A DNA stretch of 64,000 nucleotides from Microbacterium sp. M28 (GTDB lineage: Bacteria; Actinomycetota; Actinomycetes; Actinomycetales; Microbacteriaceae), in NCBI RefSeq assembly GCF_025836995.1, contig NZ_CP107546.1, positions 1,860,001 to 1,924,000 on the forward strand, given 5' to 3'. Made by a program: the position numbers and the translations under genes. The notes under the pieces were generated by a model. That model was not told the DNA's origin, did not search any database, and worked only from the letters and a program-made list of their open reading frames with translations. Positions 45,583 to 55,520 of the stretch are shown here, in pieces (position 1 is the first letter of the stretch; each line of letters starts with the position of its first letter).

Positions 45583-47172
45583 TCAGGAACAGGTGACTTC
45601 GGTGCGGTAGATCTGCATGTCGCCGCCTGCGGCATGAGGCGTCATGCAAGCCGTGTGAGCGATGTACATCACCTGCTGGTACAGCGGCTGGATGACCTGG
45701 TCCGCGAGGATGCGGTCCTCGGCCTGCTGCCACAGCTCGTCCGCCTCCTCCGGGGTGGCGGCGGCGAGCGCCTGAGCGACGAGCGCCTGTCCCTCGGGGT
45801 CCTCGTACTGCAGGCGGTAGTTCGCGTCGACGTACACCGAGGCGACCCACTCGGATGGCGCGGGGAACGATGATCCCCAGAGCTGGATGACGGGACCGTC
45901 GAGGGCGTAGCTGTTGATGGTCTCCGACAGTGCGGCCGCCGGGACGGGCTTCGGTTCGACGGTCAGCCCGATCTCCTTCGCCGAGTTCGACACGGCCAGC
46001 GCCGTCGCGGCATCCGTCGTGTTCTCGGAGGAGTAGTTCAGCGGGATGGTGCCGGTGAATCCGGACTTCGCGATGAGGTCCTTCGCCGCGTCGGGATCGA
46101 ACGTGCAGTACTGCCCGCAGGCGTCCTCACGGAATGCCGAGACCGAGTTCGGCATCAGCGACGGCGCTGGTACGGTCGCGTCCTTGAAGAGGTCGGTCGA
46201 GATGCTCGCCCGGTCGACGATCATGGAGAACGCCTGGCGCACCTCGATCGGGAACGTCGCGTCCAGATACGTCGGCCAGGTGAAGTACGTCTGCAGCGTG
46301 TTGCGGTCGATCGCCGTCAGCCCCTCCTCGCCGAGTGCGTTCCGCCCCTGGGCGATCAGGCCGGGCGGGAGGCTGCGCAGCACGTCGGCGTTGCCCGCGA
46401 CGACGTCCTGGTAGGCGGTGTTCGTGTCCGTGTAGACGCGGAAGGTGATCTCATCCGCGGCGCCGTCCGGTACCCAGCCCTGATAGTCCGGGTCCTTCTT
46501 CAGCACCGCTTCCACCTGCGGGTCGAGCTTCTCCAGCGTGTACACACCGTTTCCGATCGGCTTCTTGTCGTAGGCGATCGGATCCGCGAACGCGCTCTCG
46601 GGCATCGGGCAGAACGCGAGCTGCGACAGGATGTACGGCACGTCGTTGTTCGGCGACTTCATCTCGATGGTGAAGGTGCTCTCGTCGATGAGCGTGATGC
46701 CGGAGAACTCCGTCGCGGTCGGCTCACCTTCTGCCGGGTTCAGCTCGTCGTATCCCTTGATCGGGCCGTAGGCGTAGTTCGACGGCATCGCGTTCGCGCC
46801 GGCGCCCACGAAGTTGAACGTGTCCACATAGGTCTGGGCGGTGATCTCCGTGCCGTCCGAGAAGGTGTGCCCGTCGGCCACCGTGACCGTCCACGTGATC
46901 TGGTCCTCGCTCTCGACAGACTCCGCGCCGCGCATGAAGACCGTGCCGTCCTCCTCGATGCCTGTCAAAGGCTCGCACAGCGCCATCGCGATCTGCGAGC
47001 CCGGATTCTGCGCTCCGGTGATCCGACCGATCTCGCCGTTGTTCACGGCGACCAGCGAGGTCTCTCCGTCTGCCGTGCCTCCTGCAGGCTGTCCGAGACA
47101 GCCCGTCAGCAGGGTGGTGGTCGCTGCGGCGGCGACGATGCCGACCGCGAGGCGACTCCTCATTCGATTCAT
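45583..47172 (-). CDS. ABC transporter substrate-binding lipoprotein, SBP family 5
   Basis: 529 residues. Signal [20 protein letters not shown] then lipobox LLTGC, Cys25 lipidated. Mature SBP_bac_5 blocks: [40 protein letters not shown], and two Cys (DACGQYCTF) in the middle that may form a disulfide. TGATG junction with the upstream ATPase gene. It is the last gene of the operon headed by the ROK-Gfo/Idh fusion. The partner enzymes suggest a sugar derivative as ligand, which is inference. Confidence 0.92.
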   Translation of the reverse strand: MNRMRSRLAVGIVAAAATTTLLTGCLGQPAGGTADGETSLVAVNNGEIGRITGAQNPGSQIAMALCEPLTGIEEDGTVFMRGAESVESEDQITWTVTVADGHTFSDGTEITAQTYVDTFNFVGAGANAMPSNYAYGPIKGYDELNPAEGEPTATEFSGITLIDESTFTIEMKSPNNDVPYILSQLAFCPMPESAFADPIAYDKKPIGNGVYTLEKLDPQVEAVLKKDPDYQGWVPDGAADEITFRVYTDTNTAYQDVVAGNADVLRSLPPGLIAQGRNALGEEGLTAIDRNTLQTYFTWPTYLDATFPIEVRQAFSMIVDRASISTDLFKDATVPAPSLMPNSVSAFREDACGQYCTFDPDAAKDLIAKSGFTGTIPLNYSSENTTDAATALAVSNSAKEIGLTVEPKPVPAAALSETINSYALDGPVIQLWGSSFPAPSEWVASVYVDANYRLQYEDPEGQALVAQALAAATPEEADELWQQAEDRILADQVIQPLYQQVMYIAHTACMTPHAAGGDMQIYRTEVTCS

Positions 47173-48224
47173 CAGTGGTTCCTTTCGGAGGGGGTTGGGG
47201 AGGATCCGACGGTCGTGATCATGCCGATCAGCGACACGGTGACCTGGTCGGCGAGGTGACAGGATGCTCGGTGCGTGTCGGCACCGCCGGGAACAGGAAG
47301 CAGTCCTGGTGTGTCCATGGCGCAGCGCTCGATCGCGGTGTAGCAGCGGGTGTGGAAGGGGCACCCGGGAGGCGGATCGATCGGTGACGGCGGGTCGCCC
47401 TCGAGAACGACGCGCTCCAGTCGCTCGTCCGGCGCCAGCGTGCGGGGGATCGCCGAGAGCAGAGCGCGCGTGTAAGGATGTGCGGTCGCACCGTACACGT
47501 CGTCGCAGGACCCCTGCTCGACGACCTTGCCGAGATACATGGTCACGATGCGGTCCGACATGTGCTGAACCACGTCGAGGTCGTGCGCGATGAAGATGAT
47601 CGACAGCCCGAGCTCGCGCTTGAGCCGGTTCAGGAGGTTGAGGACCTGGGCCCGCACCGAGATGTCCAAGGCGGACACCGGCTCGTCGCAGACCAGCAGT
47701 TTCGGCTCGACGGCCAGGGCTCTCGCGATGCCGATGCGCTGCAGCTGCCCTCCGGAGAACTCGTGCGGGTAGCGATGAGCGTGGTCCGGATTCAGTCCGA
47801 CCTGAGCAAGCAGCTCCTGCACCCGCTGCTCCACCTGCGACGCGGGCAGTAGTGCGTGAGTGGTGATGCCCTCGGCGATCGACTGGCCGATCGACCGCCG
47901 AGGGTCGAGCGAGGCATGCGGGTCCTGGAACACCATCTGCACTTCGCGGTGCAGCAGAGTCTTGCGCTCAGCCCTCGTCATGGCGCCGACGTCGGCGCCG
48001 CTCCAGCGCACCGTGCCTTCATCCGGGTCCTCGAGGCCGCAGATGATGCGCGCGAGCGTCGACTTCCCGCATCCGGATTCGCCGACGAGGCCGACGGTCT
48101 CGCCCTGCTCGACCGTGAAGTCCACCCCGTCGATCGCGCGCACGGGTGCGTGGGATGCCCTGGAGAACATCGTGTGCTTCTGCTTGTAGTAGCGGCGTAC
48201 CGATTCAAGCTCCAACAACGGCAT
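47172..48224 (-). CDS. ABC transporter ATP-binding protein, DppF-like
   Basis: 350 residues. Walker A GESGCGKSTLARI, Q loop VFQDPHASLDPR, signature FSGGQLQRIGIARAL, Walker B LVCDEP, and a C-terminal oligopeptide extension with CPFHTRCYTAIERC where Cys may hold an iron-sulfur or structural site in this family. It overlaps the DppD-like gene by 20 bases. Confidence 0.93.
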   Translation of the reverse strand: MPLLELESVRRYYKQKHTMFSRASHAPVRAIDGVDFTVEQGETVGLVGESGCGKSTLARIICGLEDPDEGTVRWSGADVGAMTRAERKTLLHREVQMVFQDPHASLDPRRSIGQSIAEGITTHALLPASQVEQRVQELLAQVGLNPDHAHRYPHEFSGGQLQRIGIARALAVEPKLLVCDEPVSALDISVRAQVLNLLNRLKRELGLSIIFIAHDLDVVQHMSDRIVTMYLGKVVEQGSCDDVYGATAHPYTRALLSAIPRTLAPDERLERVVLEGDPPSPIDPPPGCPFHTRCYTAIERCAMDTPGLLPVPGGADTHRASCHLADQVTVSLIGMITTVGSSPTPSERNH

Positions 48225-49203
48225 CGGCGATCACCTCCTCCTTGTGGTGACACGCGGCGGCACGCTCCGGTGCGACGATCTCGAGCGCGGGAACGACGCT
48301 TCGGCATTCGGCCGTCGCATACGCGCAGCGGGGGTTGAAGCTGCATCCTGGTGGGCGGTGGGCGATGTCCGGCGGCATGCCCTGGATCGTCGGCAGGTCA
48401 CCGCCGCGGTGGGCGGCGCTCGGAATCGACCCGAGCAGGCCCTTGGTGTACGGATGGGCCGGGCTGGCGAACAGGGAGCCGATCGGGCCGGCCTCGGCGA
48501 CGCGACCGGCGTACATGATGAGGGCGCGGTCGGCGAGCTGGCCTGCCACCCCGAGGTCATGCGTGATCATGAGCAGTGCCATCCGGCGCTCGCGGGTGAT
48601 CTCCGCGAGCAGTTCCAGGATCTGCGCCTGCACTGTGGCATCCAGAGCGGTGGTCGGCTCGTCCGCGATGAGGACGTCCGGGTCCAGCGCGAGCGCCATC
48701 GCGATCATGATGCGCTGACGCATTCCGCCGGAGAACTGGAACGGATAGTCCTGTGCCCGTTTCGCAGCATCCGGTATGCGCACGGCCCGCATCATCTCGA
48801 CCGCCGCGTCATGCGCCTGCTTCTTCGACATCCCACGGTGCACTCGGTACAGTTCGGCGATCTGCGTGGAGACCGTCTGCACCGGGTTGAGCGCGCTCAG
48901 CGCGTCCTGGAAGACCATGGCGATGCGCGCTCCCTGCACGCTCCGCAGTCGGGCCGGCGACACGGTGAGCAGGTCGTCGCCGTCGAACAGGATCCGACCA
49001 GAGGTCACACGCGACGCCGGCTTCGGCAGAATCCCCATGATGGCCTTGGCAGTGATGCTCTTGCCCGAGCCGGACTCGCCGAGGACAGCGAGAGTCTCCC
49101 CGCGGTCGAGATGGAAGCTCACGTCCTCCAGGGCAGGGATCGGCGGATTGCCGGGTGATCGGAACTCGAGGGAGAGGTTCTGAACCTCCAGCAGCGCGGT
49201 CAT
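48205..49203 (-). CDS. ABC transporter ATP-binding protein, DppD-like
   Basis: 332 residues. Walker A GESGSGKSITAKAIMGILP, signature FSGGMRQRIMIAMAL, Walker B LIADEPTTALD, C-terminal PPGCSFNPRCAYATAEC. Pairs with the DppF-like ATPase. The start overlaps the permease gene stop by four bases. Confidence 0.93.
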   Translation of the reverse strand: MTALLEVQNLSLEFRSPGNPPIPALEDVSFHLDRGETLAVLGESGSGKSITAKAIMGILPKPASRVTSGRILFDGDDLLTVSPARLRSVQGARIAMVFQDALSALNPVQTVSTQIAELYRVHRGMSKKQAHDAAVEMMRAVRIPDAAKRAQDYPFQFSGGMRQRIMIAMALALDPDVLIADEPTTALDATVQAQILELLAEITRERRMALLMITHDLGVAGQLADRALIMYAGRVAEAGPIGSLFASPAHPYTKGLLGSIPSAAHRGGDLPTIQGMPPDIAHRPPGCSFNPRCAYATAECRSVVPALEIVAPERAAACHHKEEVIADAVVGA

Positions 49204-50090
49204 CGGCGGGCTTTCGGGTCGAGGGCGTCACGCAGGCTCTCGCCGAGCACGACGAAGGCGAGCGTGGTCAGGCCGAGCATCAGCGCGGGGAAGAACATCA
49301 GGAGCGGGGCGATCTGCCAATTGCCGTCCTGGCTCGCCAACGCGATCTGGATCCCCCAGGAATAGGCGGGCAGCTTCAGTCCGACTCCGAGGATCGAGAA
49401 CCCCGCCTCCGCAGCCATCCCCGCACCCACGGAGAGCGTCGTCATGACGATCAGCGGTGTCACCGCATTCGGAATGACGTGCGAGCCGAGGATCCGCCAC
49501 GGACCGACGCCCAGCCCCCTGGCTGCCTGGATGTACTCCAGGTTGCGCACCTGCATCACCGAGCTGCGCATGTAGCGCATGGTTCCCGCCCAGCTGAAGA
49601 GCACCAGGACGAACACGATCGTCCACACGGTTCTGGACTGGAACTGGTAGAGGATCACGAGGCTCGCGATCCCGACCGGGATGCCCAGGATGACGTTCGA
49701 TGTCCACGAGATCACCGAGTCCACGACTCCCCCGAAATACCCGGCGAGAGCGCCGGCGATCAGCGCGACGACGAACGTGATGAGAGCCGTGAAGACCCCG
49801 ACCTCGAGCGAGGTGCGGGCGCCGTGCACGATGTTCGACCAGTAATCGCATCCCTGGATGTCGTATCCCATGATGTGTCCGGGCTCCGGACCGACGCGTG
49901 ACTTGGTGAGGTCGCAGTCCCGGGGATCGATCTGCGTGAACAGCATCGGGAAGACGGCCATCAGAGTCACGGTCACGATGATCAGCGCCGCGATGTCGAA
50001 GAAGGGGCTCTTCCACAGGCCGCGCAGACCGCTTCGTGGGCGCGATCGTCGTACCCGCGCGGCGATGAGGGTCGTGGTGGATTCAGACAT
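49200..50090 (-). CDS. ABC transporter permease, DppC-like
   Basis: 296 residues, six membrane helices, EAA loop QAARGLGVGPWRILGSHVIPN. The loop GHIMGYDIQGCDYWSNIVHGARTSLEVG is the diagnostic extracellular start of the transport domain. ATG 50090 begins MSESTTTLIAARVRR and overlaps the DppB-like gene by eight bases. Confidence 0.93.
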   Translation of the reverse strand: MSESTTTLIAARVRRSRPRSGLRGLWKSPFFDIAALIIVTVTLMAVFPMLFTQIDPRDCDLTKSRVGPEPGHIMGYDIQGCDYWSNIVHGARTSLEVGVFTALITFVVALIAGALAGYFGGVVDSVISWTSNVILGIPVGIASLVILYQFQSRTVWTIVFVLVLFSWAGTMRYMRSSVMQVRNLEYIQAARGLGVGPWRILGSHVIPNAVTPLIVMTTLSVGAGMAAEAGFSILGVGLKLPAYSWGIQIALASQDGNWQIAPLLMFFPALMLGLTTLAFVVLGESLRDALDPKARR

Positions 50091-51012
50091 GGCGCACCCG
50101 CGGATCGATGATCGGATACAGGAGGTCGACGACGAGCGCAGCGACCAGGTAGAACAGCAGCAGGAAGATGGACACGCCGACGACGACAGGGCCGTTCTGC
50201 GTGTCGATCGCGCGGGCCAGGGTGCCACCAAGCCCCGGCAGGTTGAAGATCGTCTCGATGAGCACGGAGCCGCCGAGCAGCGCTGCCAGGCTCAGCCCGA
50301 GATAGGTGACGACGGGCATGAAGGCGTTGCGCAGCGCATGCACCCACATGATGCGCCTGGGTGCGAGTCCCTTCGCGGTCGCCGTCACGATGAAATCGGA
50401 GCGCAGCACGTCGACCAGACTCGTCCGACTGAGACGCGCGAGTGGAGATGCCGTCTCAAGCGCGAGCACCATCGCAGGCATGATGAACGCGAGCGGGAAC
50501 CCTGCCTGAACGCCGGAGATCGGCAGCCAGTGCAGCTCGATGCCGAAGACGTACTGGCAGAAGTAGGCGATGATGAAGCCCGGCACGGCCAGGAAGAAGA
50601 TCGTGAAGACCAGATTGAGCTTGTCGGGGAGCTTGCCCTGGCGCAATCCGGCCCAGACACCGAGGCAGATTCCGATGATGAGCTTCAGGACGAAGGCCGA
50701 CAGCGCGAGCACCACGGTGTAGGGCAGCGCGGTGGCGATCAGGGTCGACACCGAGTTCCCGTTGAAGTCGTGCCCGAAGTCCCCCTGCAGCACGTTCCAC
50801 AGGTACTTGGCGTACTGCACGAAGAACGGGTCGTCCAGGTTGTACTGGTCGCGGATCGCCGCGATCGTGGAATCGGACAGTCGCTTCTCCCCGCCGGCGA
50901 GACGCGCGACAGGATCACCCGGGATGAGGAACACCAGGAGGTAGACGAGGAAGGTCGATCCGATGAGGGTCGGAACCATCATCAGGATGCGGCGCAGGGC
51001 GTACCGCAGCAT
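50083..51012 (-). CDS. ABC transporter permease, DppB-like
   Basis: 309 residues. MLRYALRRILMMVPTLIGSTFLVYLLVFLIPGDPVARLAGG and the EAA loop TATAKGLAPRRIMWVHALRNAFMP identify DppB. Its ATG overlaps the stop of the ROK-Gfo/Idh gene by one base (TGATG), so translation of the transporter begins by reinitiation after the fusion protein. Confidence 0.93.
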   Translation of the reverse strand: MLRYALRRILMMVPTLIGSTFLVYLLVFLIPGDPVARLAGGEKRLSDSTIAAIRDQYNLDDPFFVQYAKYLWNVLQGDFGHDFNGNSVSTLIATALPYTVVLALSAFVLKLIIGICLGVWAGLRQGKLPDKLNLVFTIFFLAVPGFIIAYFCQYVFGIELHWLPISGVQAGFPLAFIMPAMVLALETASPLARLSRTSLVDVLRSDFIVTATAKGLAPRRIMWVHALRNAFMPVVTYLGLSLAALLGGSVLIETIFNLPGLGGTLARAIDTQNGPVVVGVSIFLLLFYLVAALVVDLLYPIIDPRVRHV

Positions 51013-53357
51013 CAGTGCCTCGTCGGCTGGTGCGCGGCGTAGTAGTTCAGCAGGCCCTCCGGCAGCGCGGGGATCTCGAACGGCTGCGATCCGGAGCGGA
51101 TGGACAGGGCGCCACCCACCCCTGCTGCCACGGCATCGCGCGCGGCGACGGGACTCGTCTGGGTCGCGCTGCCGTTGCGGACGAACTCCACGAACTCGGC
51201 GACGGTGAGCGGGTCCGCCCCGCCATGTCCTCCGTCGCCGCCGTCCTCGATCGGGTAGCGCACATGGCCTTTCTCGAGGTAGTCGCTGCGCGCGTTCCAC
51301 AACCGGATCTCCCCGCCGGCATCGTCATCGAAGTTCTCGATCCGCCCCTCGGTTCCGATCACGGTGTAATTGCGCCAGTAGTCCGGGGTGAAATGGCACT
51401 GCTGGTAGCTCATCAGCACCCCGGAGTCCGTGCGCATCATGATCATCGAGATGTCCTCGACGTCGATGACCGGGTTCAGATCCTGCTGCGCGAGCGGCGG
51501 GTAGTTGCTCATGGAGAACCAGTCCCCCATGCGGCGGTCGGAGTTGTCCCGACGGGACTCGACGTCGCCGTAGACCGCCAGGTCGCCGACGCCGACGACC
51601 GAACGGGTCGAGGTCCCGGCGATCCAGTGCATCACGTCGATGTCGTGCGCGCCCTTCTGCAGCAGCAGGCTCATCGCCTTGTCGCGCTCCGCGTGCCAGT
51701 CCTTGAAGTAGTAGTCGCCGCCGTGACCGACGAAATGACGGCACCAGATGGCCTTCACCTCGCCGATCTCGCCCCGATCGACGATGTCCTTCATCATCTT
51801 CACGACCTGCATGTGCCGCATGTTGTGCCCGACGTACACCTTCGTACCGGTGCGGTACCCGGTTTCGAGGATCCGATCCGCATCGTCGATCGAGATCGCC
51901 AGAGGCTTCTCGATGTAGGTCGCGATGCCCGCCTCCAAGAGCTCGACGGCCACATCGGCGTGGGTGAAGTCGGGGGTCGTGACGAACGCGCCGTCCACGT
52001 CGATGCCCGACGCGATCAGATCAGCGACCGAAGCGAACACCGGCACATCGCCGAAGAGTCGGGATGCCCGCTCGTGCGTGCTCGGGTCCGGGTCGACCGC
52101 GGCGACGACGACGCCCCCGGCCGCCTTGACATGCAGCGCCACTCCTGCCCTGGCCCCGACGCCGATGACGGCGGCTCGGAACTCGGTCGTCTCATCGGCC
52201 GGCGTGTCAGCGGTCATCTCTTCGTGCTCCAGATCGGTGGTGAGGGTGGGCGCAGGCACGCCGGGAAACCCGTAGATGCGGGAGGAGTGCTTCTCGAATG
52301 CCAGACCGAGTGCTCCCAGCGCTGCCGCGTCGGCGCCCAGGGCTCCTCCACGGATGACCCAAGGGCCGGCATCGATTCCCGTCACAGCGGTGCGGATGCC
52401 TTCGGCAAGCGGCTCGGCGACCAGATCCGCGAACTCACCGAGTTCGCCGCCCAGGACGATCACGTCCGGGTCGACGGTGAGCAGCAACGCCGCCATCGCA
52501 GGGGTCATCGCCGCGCTCAGCGCTTCCAGCGCAGCCTTCCCGCGTGAATCCGCGGGATCGTCGCGCAACCGGCTGAGTTCCGCAGCGATGCGCGACACCG
52601 CTTCGAGGAACGGTCCTTGCGGTACTGCAACGTCACTGAAGGCGCGGAGCAGCCCGACCTCACCTGCGCGGCCGCGCCGGCCGCGCAGAACGTGCCCCGC
52701 CGCCGTGACGCGCGCCGAGACATGGTGCCAGGTCAGGGCGTAGACGCCCGCCTCCGCGTCCGACAGCGCTCCCCCTCTGGACTCCGCTTCCGCCGCGAGC
52801 GAAAGGTCGTTGTCGACGACCACCGGAGCGCCGAAGTAGTCCGAGAACATCGTGGAGAGGTTCTTCCCCGACCACTCGGCGACCTGCGGCGCCGAGACCA
52901 GCAGCCCGTCCTCGTCGATGAGTCCTGCGACGGCGACACCGATGGCGACGACGTCGGACGGCCGGCGTCCGATCCGCTCGATCGTCTGCTGCAGAAGAGA
53001 GCGCACGGGCGCGAGGCTCGGGCGCGCCGTCGCGGGGGGAGCGATCTCGGCATCCCGACGGTGCAGCAGACGTCCGGTGCGGTCTGCGACCACGATGCGC
53101 ACCGTGCTGCGCGTCAGATCGAGTCCGACGACGATCGGGGATCCGGCGATCGGCGAGAACGTCCTGGCCGGGCGACCGGCCGCACCTCGCGCCTCGTGTT
53201 CGATGACGAGACCGGAATCCATCAGCGCGGTCAGCGCCGCCGTGACGGTCGGCCGCGACAGCCCGGTGCTCTCCGCAAGGTCGGAGATGGTCACCCGATC
53301 CTGTGCGCGCAGACTCGACAAGCACTGTGCGACGAGCTTCACGTCGATGGCGGACAT
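51012..53357 (-). CDS. ROK-family transcriptional regulator fused to a Gfo/Idh/MocA oxidoreductase
   Basis: 781 residues. Residues 1-60 are a winged helix (DRVTISDLAESTGLSRPTVTAALTALMDSGLVIEHE). About 75-370 is a ROK domain (IVVGLDLTRSTVRIVVADRTGRLLHR, GVAVAGLIDEDG, VDNDLSLAAEAE); the usual zinc CxxGCxE is absent and the GEIGH His is replaced (GEVGLL), so it is a sensor and not a sugar kinase. After a linker at about 370-392 comes a Gfo/Idh/MocA domain: Rossmann AAVIGVGARAG, EKPLAISIDDADRI and GAHDIDVMHWIAG. It heads an operon for a Dpp-type transporter. ATG 52217 in the linker, preceded by GGAG, could give a separate enzyme. The fusion is open without a stop codon. Confidence 0.9.
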   Translation of the reverse strand: MSAIDVKLVAQCLSSLRAQDRVTISDLAESTGLSRPTVTAALTALMDSGLVIEHEARGAAGRPARTFSPIAGSPIVVGLDLTRSTVRIVVADRTGRLLHRRDAEIAPPATARPSLAPVRSLLQQTIERIGRRPSDVVAIGVAVAGLIDEDGLLVSAPQVAEWSGKNLSTMFSDYFGAPVVVDNDLSLAAEAESRGGALSDAEAGVYALTWHHVSARVTAAGHVLRGRRGRAGEVGLLRAFSDVAVPQGPFLEAVSRIAAELSRLRDDPADSRGKAALEALSAAMTPAMAALLLTVDPDVIVLGGELGEFADLVAEPLAEGIRTAVTGIDAGPWVIRGGALGADAAALGALGLAFEKHSSRIYGFPGVPAPTLTTDLEHEEMTADTPADETTEFRAAVIGVGARAGVALHVKAAGGVVVAAVDPDPSTHERASRLFGDVPVFASVADLIASGIDVDGAFVTTPDFTHADVAVELLEAGIATYIEKPLAISIDDADRILETGYRTGTKVYVGHNMRHMQVVKMMKDIVDRGEIGEVKAIWCRHFVGHGGDYYFKDWHAERDKAMSLLLQKGAHDIDVMHWIAGTSTRSVVGVGDLAVYGDVESRRDNSDRRMGDWFSMSNYPPLAQQDLNPVIDVEDISMIMMRTDSGVLMSYQQCHFTPDYWRNYTVIGTEGRIENFDDDAGGEIRLWNARSDYLEKGHVRYPIEDGGDGGHGGADPLTVAEFVEFVRNGSATQTSPVAARDAVAAGVGGALSIRSGSQPFEIPALPEGLLNYYAAHQPTRH

Positions 53358-53378
53358 CCTCGAACCTCAATTTCTAAT

Positions 53379-53441
53379 CGACTTTCATAGCCGTTTTGAA
53401 ACAACTTTCATTATTGTGCGGGCCGAGACGTCCGCTGTCAA
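53379..53441 (-). promoter_or_regulatory. Promoter and AT-rich operator region of the ROK-Gfo/Idh operon
   Basis: Minus strand: TTGACA (53441-53436), 17 bases, CACAAT (53418-53413). Just downstream lie two direct repeats (ACTTTCAT on the plus strand, near 53381 and 53404) and the dyad TTTC...GAAA, in a conspicuously AT-rich patch. This is a plausible ROK operator blocking transcription start. The opposite-strand M3 peptidase promoter overlaps. Confidence 0.6.
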
Positions 53442-53471
53442 CCATCCGACCCGACGGCATAGGCTCGTGTC

Positions 53472-55520
53472 ATGACCGACGACGCCAATCCGCTGCTCTC
53501 GCCGTCCGCCCTCCCCTACGGATTGCCGGATTACGCCGCGATCCGACCCGACCACTACCTGCCCGCATTCGCCGCCGCGTTCACCGCACATCTCGACGAG
53601 ATCCGGGAGATCACGGCATCCGACGCCGAGCCGACCTTCGAGAACACGATGGTGCCGCTCGAGCGGGCCGGCGCTCTGCTCGAGAACGTCGCGCACGCCT
53701 TCTACACGGTCAGCTCGGCGGATGCGACAGCCGAGATCCAAGCCATCGACGAGGAACTCGCCCCTCTCATGGCCGCGCATCAGGATGCCGTCAGTCTGGA
53801 CGCCGCCCTCTATACACGAATCCGCAGCCTCCACGAGCGACGGGACGAGCTGGGCCTCGAGGGCGAGGACCGCTACCTGGTCGAGCGCCACCACCGCGAG
53901 ATGACGCACGCCGGCGCGGCACTGGATGATGCCGCCAAGTCGCGGCTCACCGTGCTCAACCAGCAGTTGTCGACGCTCACGACGACGTTCGAGAAGAACC
54001 TTCTCGCCGACACGAACGACCTCGCGGTGCTCTTCCACGACCCTGCGGAACTCGACGGTCTGGCACCCGGTGAACTGTCCGCGGCATCCCGCGCCGCGTC
54101 CGAGCGCGGGCTGGCGGGGTATTTGGTCGCGCTCCCTCTGTTCACCGGGCATCCGTACCTGGCCTCGTTGACGAACAGGGACACGCGCCGCCGCATCATG
54201 GATGCGTCGCGATCGCGGGGATCCCGCGGCAACGCGAACGACAACGGCGCCGTGCTGATCGAGATCGTCCGCCTCCGTGCGGAGCGCGCCGCTCTGCTCG
54301 GCCACGACTCGCATGCCGCATACGTGACCTCGGACGAGACGGCACGCGACCCCGAAGCTGTCTCCGATCTGCTGCACCGTCTGGCAGCTCCTGCCGCCGC
54401 GAACGCACGACGGGAGCAGGCCGCTCTGCAGCAGATCATCGATACGACAGAAACAGAGCCGTTCGCGCTCGAGGCGCACGACTGGGCGTTCTACACCGAG
54501 AAGGTCCGCAAGGCCGAGTTCGACATCGACACGGCGGCTCTGCGCCCGTGGTTCGAGGCCGAGCGGGTCCTGCGCGACGGCGTGTTCTTCGCCGCCACCC
54601 GCCTGTACGGGATCACGTTCGTCGAGCGTACCGATCTGGTCGCGTACCACCCCGGCGCACGCGTGTTCGAGGTGTTCAACGCCGACGGCAGCGCGCTCGG
54701 GTTGTACGTCCTGGATCTGTACACGCGCGACTCCAAGCGCGGCGGTGCGTGGATGAATCCGATCGTCAGCCAGTCCCGGCTGCGCGGCACGGCACCCGTC
54801 GTCGTCAACAATCTCAACGTCTCGCAGCCGGCGGACGGACAGCCGACCCTCCTCACGCTGGATGAGGTGACGACCCTCTTCCACGAGTTCGGTCACGCAC
54901 TGCACGGACTGTTCGCCACGGTCACGTACCCGCATTTCGCCGGGACGAACGTCTTCCGCGACTTCGTCGAGTTCCCCAGCCAGGTCAACGAGATGTGGAT
55001 CATGTGGCGTGAGGTCCTCGACAACTACGCCCGCCACGTCGACTCGGACGAGCCCCTGGATGCGGGGATCGTGCAGCGTCTCAAGGCGACCGAGACCTTC
55101 GATCAGGGGCACGCCACGAGCGAGTACCTGGCAGCGGCCTGGCTCGATCAGGCGTGGCACCGCATCGGCGTCGAAGATGCCGTCGCAGACGTCGCCGAGT
55201 TCGAAGCGGCCGCGCTCGCGGCCATCGGCCTGAACAACCCGGCCGTTCCGACCCGCTATTCGTCGACGTACTTCGCCCACGTGTTCGCCGGCGGATACAG
55301 CGCGGGGTACTACTCGTACATCTGGAGCGAGGTGCTCGACGCCGACACCGTCGAGTGGTTCCGTGAGAACGGGGGCCTGACGCGCGAGACCGGCGATCGG
55401 TTCCGCGAGCGCCTGCTGGGCGTCGGCGGGTCGAAGGATCCGCTCGAGGCGTACCGCGATTTCCGCGGGCGGGATGCCGAGATCGAGCCGCTGCTGAAAC
55501 GCCGCGGGCTGGAGGCGTGA
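53472..55520 (+). CDS. dcp: M3-family peptidyl-dipeptidase (Dcp-like)
   Basis: 682 residues. Zinc motif HEFGH in TLFHEFGHALHGLFA with a third ligand Glu downstream (SQVNEMWIMW region), as in thimet oligopeptidase relatives. NPLLSPSALPYGLPDYAAIRPDHYLPAFAAAF at the N-terminus is Dcp-like. It removes dipeptides in the cytoplasm. TAGGCT (53460-53465) ends six bases before the ATG, so leaderless. It is divergent from the ROK operon. Confidence 0.94.
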   Translation: MTDDANPLLSPSALPYGLPDYAAIRPDHYLPAFAAAFTAHLDEIREITASDAEPTFENTMVPLERAGALLENVAHAFYTVSSADATAEIQAIDEELAPLMAAHQDAVSLDAALYTRIRSLHERRDELGLEGEDRYLVERHHREMTHAGAALDDAAKSRLTVLNQQLSTLTTTFEKNLLADTNDLAVLFHDPAELDGLAPGELSAASRAASERGLAGYLVALPLFTGHPYLASLTNRDTRRRIMDASRSRGSRGNANDNGAVLIEIVRLRAERAALLGHDSHAAYVTSDETARDPEAVSDLLHRLAAPAAANARREQAALQQIIDTTETEPFALEAHDWAFYTEKVRKAEFDIDTAALRPWFEAERVLRDGVFFAATRLYGITFVERTDLVAYHPGARVFEVFNADGSALGLYVLDLYTRDSKRGGAWMNPIVSQSRLRGTAPVVVNNLNVSQPADGQPTLLTLDEVTTLFHEFGHALHGLFATVTYPHFAGTNVFRDFVEFPSQVNEMWIMWREVLDNYARHVDSDEPLDAGIVQRLKATETFDQGHATSEYLAAAWLDQAWHRIGVEDAVADVAEFEAAALAAIGLNNPAVPTRYSSTYFAHVFAGGYSAGYYSYIWSEVLDADTVEWFRENGGLTRETGDRFRERLLGVGGSKDPLEAYRDFRGRDAEIEPLLKRRGLEA

